Source: CAYHOI01 sp964358175 (GTDB taxonomy: Bacteria; Margulisbacteria; Riflemargulisbacteria; GWF2-35-9). Taken from it: 24,163 nt of DNA. The stretch lies in assembly GCA_964358175.1 (NCBI GenBank), contig CAYHOI010000018.1, positions 1-24,163 of the forward strand, given 5' to 3'. The notes beneath the pieces are model-generated. The model did not search any database and was not told where the DNA came from. It saw only the letters and a list, made by a program, of their open reading frames with translations. Made by a program: the position numbers and the translations under genes. This document shows, one piece after another, positions 22,896-24,163 of this stretch; within the stretch, counting starts at the first letter, position 1, and every line of letters starts with the position of its first letter.

Positions 22896-23835
22896 CTCTT
22901 TTAGGAATCCGACCCGCAGACTGGATCAGTTGCCAATCGAGATCGACAGGATTTCCCTGCGTCGTCAGGTAGTTCCCAATGAGCATGGCGTTGGCACCTG
23001 CCCTGAACATTTTGGGTTGCCACTCGCGCAAATTGTGTTCTCTCCCACCAAAAATACCAATGATTTTACCAGGCATCACCCATCGAAACATCGCGAGCAA
23101 CTTCAAAATATCCTGAGGTCGCATCGGCTCCAGGTGATCATAAACTTTGGTTCCCTTGATCGGATGAATGATATTGATCGGAACTGAGTCAACATCCAGC
23201 TCTCGAAGTTCCATGGCCAGCTCAACCCGTTGTTCCAAGCTTTCCCCTAGGCCAAATATGCCACCGGAGCACACTTGTAGCCCTACCTCTTTGGCAAATC
23301 GAATCGTCTGAACACGTTCCTCATAGGAGTGGGTGGTACACATCTGACTGAAGAAAGAGCGCGCCGTTTCGAGGTTGTGATGATATTTATCCATACCTGC
23401 CTCTTTGAGGGCTTGCAGTTGTTGTTTGGTCATTATCCCCATCGATGTACAGGTATACGTACCTTCAAATGCAGATAACGCATTCAAAATAGTTGCGAAG
23501 TCCTCCCCTTGTGGGGCACCCCTGCCTGCCGTCACGATGGAGAAACAGCTAACGCCTTCCGCCCTGGCCTTCTGTTGGGCGGACTGGAGGGCTTCTTGAT
23601 TCATCAACGGATACACGCTTGCTTCGGTCTGATGATGCGCCGACTGCGCGCAAAACGAACAATCCTCGCTACATTTCCCGCTCTTGGCATTAACAATCCC
23701 GCACAGGAGCACCTCCCTGCCTACATGACGCTGGGTGAGTTCGTCTGTCATCGTCAGCAAATCCTCCAGCTGATCATCATGAGTTTTCAGGATGGAAAGT
23801 GCATCTTCGTAAGTAAGGGGCAGGGAAAACGTCAT
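22873..23835 (-). CDS. bioB: Biotin synthase
   Basis: Radical-SAM enzyme inserting sulfur into dethiobiotin. The 320 residues are complete. The [4Fe-4S] motif CSEDCSFC gives Cys55, Cys59 and Cys62. The three cysteines matching the [2Fe-2S] ligands of E. coli BioB are Cys97 (VSCFSI), Cys129 (YTCTSMG) and Cys189 (VCSGGIFGLGE). The fourth E. coli ligand, Arg260, aligns with Gly260 (IIGIFGGREHN). YYNHNLD of E. coli is YHHNLE here. It is transcribed toward the motor operon with overlapping 3' ends and has its own promoter (23893-23920). No other bio gene is in view. Confidence 0.96.
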   Translation of the reverse strand: MTFSLPLTYEDALSILKTHDDQLEDLLTMTDELTQRHVGREVLLCGIVNAKSGKCSEDCSFCAQSAHHQTEASVYPLMNQEALQSAQQKARAEGVSCFSIVTAGRGAPQGEDFATILNALSAFEGTYTCTSMGIMTKQQLQALKEAGMDKYHHNLETARSFFSQMCTTHSYEERVQTIRFAKEVGLQVCSGGIFGLGESLEQRVELAMELRELDVDSVPINIIHPIKGTKVYDHLEPMRPQDILKLLAMFRWVMPGKIIGIFGGREHNLREWQPKMFRAGANAMLIGNYLTTQGNPVDLDWQLIQSAGRIPKRAILPAEG

Positions 23836-23892
23836 CGCTGTCCATTTTAGAGAAAGAACCCCTGCTTCGCAAGGAGATTCAATGGCACAGAC

Positions 23893-23920
23893 ATAATATG
23901 TGGAATACAGAATCCGTCAA
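23893..23920 (-). promoter_or_regulatory. Promoter for bioB
   Basis: On the minus strand TTGACG (23920-23915) and TATTAT (23898-23893) are separated by 16 bp. This would give a leader of about 50 nt before ATG 23835. Nothing in the promoter resembles the usual BirA operator (two GTTAAC-like halves about 15 bp apart). Confidence 0.6.
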
Positions 23921-23938
23921 ATCCTCAAATATATTTGC

Positions 23939-23955
23939 TAATAGTAAAACTATTA
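23939..23955. repeat. Perfect inverted repeat upstream of bioB
   Basis: TAATAGT and ACTATTA flank AAA, forming a 7-bp palindrome 18 bp upstream of the bioB -35. It could be a repressor or activator site or chance in an AT-rich spacer. The remainder of 23836-24054 holds no gene I can support. Confidence 0.4.
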
Positions 23956-24054
23956 ATAGGATGTTTCTCATTCTCGATACTGCCGCTTGCCTCGCCAACG
24001 GACTATATCCTCGCTGTTGGTGATACCCTTGGTGAATGAACTCGATCGGACGGA

Positions 24055-24163
24055 GTGTTGAACGTGGACTCGCTACGGGAAGCCTTTTACGCATTAGATG
24101 GTTCAAAAGCGAAAGGTTTAGATGGCATTAGCAAATCAGACTACAACATGAACCTTGAGGCTA
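24055..24163 (+). CDS. Group II intron-type reverse transcriptase, N-terminal fragment (runs off the window)
   Basis: From the GTG at 24055 (first start after an in-frame TGA at 24037) the frame reads NVDSLREAFYALDGSK then AKGLDGISKSDYNMNLEA to the window end. This is the RT-0/RT-1 region shared by group II intron reverse transcriptase/maturases (LREAF...K..G.DG....Y..NL). Catalytic YADD lies beyond the window. The usual ~40-60 residues before this motif are not in frame here. Only about 219 bp separate it from the intact bioB start, too little for intron domains I-III. It may be a truncated copy, a frame-disrupted gene or an RT not within an intron. Confidence 0.65.
   Translation, partial: MLNVDSLREAFYALDGSKAKGLDGISKSDYNMNLEA

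Noticed and set aside
22896..22960. Terminator after the motor operon
   Set aside because: A short T-run (CTCTTTTAGG) lacks a preceding GC hairpin.

Overview
The window looks like chromosome from an uncultivated diderm bacterium. Evidence for an outer membrane is a lipoprotein, a PorV/PorQ-like barrel, two barrel-TPR proteins and a MotB OmpA-like domain. YidC is the short Gram-positive/cyanobacterial type. The gene mix would fit a candidate-phylum lineage such as those around Margulisbacteria; this placement is an impression and is not provable here.

Region 1 (1-3575, all +) is the conserved rpmH-rnpA-yidD-yidC-jag(khpB)-mnmE block behind a good sigma70 promoter, followed by tRNA-Ser(GGA). 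Region 2 (3558-3872) is a non-coding, hairpin-rich stretch bounded by a 22-bp direct repeat of the tRNA 3' end. Region 3 holds a NIT-domain chemoreceptor (+) and a convergent ankyrin-repeat protein (-).

Region 4 (7094-22895, all +) is the remarkable part: 14 genes with gaps of at most 15 bp and many overlaps, so probably one transcription unit. It opens with a giant secreted protein (family 8 glycoside hydrolase, PKD repeats, beta-helix, FlgD/T9SS-like C-terminal domain), a lipoprotein and a PorV-like barrel. It then encodes a reduced flagellar-type motor: a cut-down FliF (RBM3 and FliG-binding tail only), FliG, MotA, MotB and a FliM middle domain. It ends with two paralogous barrel-TPR proteins and four small or membrane proteins, two of which recall accessory proteins of Firmicutes flagellar operons. 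No rod, hook, filament, export-gate, FliN or chemotaxis kinase gene is present. My reading (inference) is a flagellum-derived, ion-driven motor coupled to an outer-membrane and surface-protein apparatus, for example for gliding, substrate adhesion or secretion, analogous in logic to GldLM/T9SS or AglRQS but built from Fli/Mot parts.

Region 5 (22873-24163) carries biotin synthase bioB on the minus strand, overlapping tail-to-tail with the operon, then the first codons of a group II intron-type reverse transcriptase running off the right edge.
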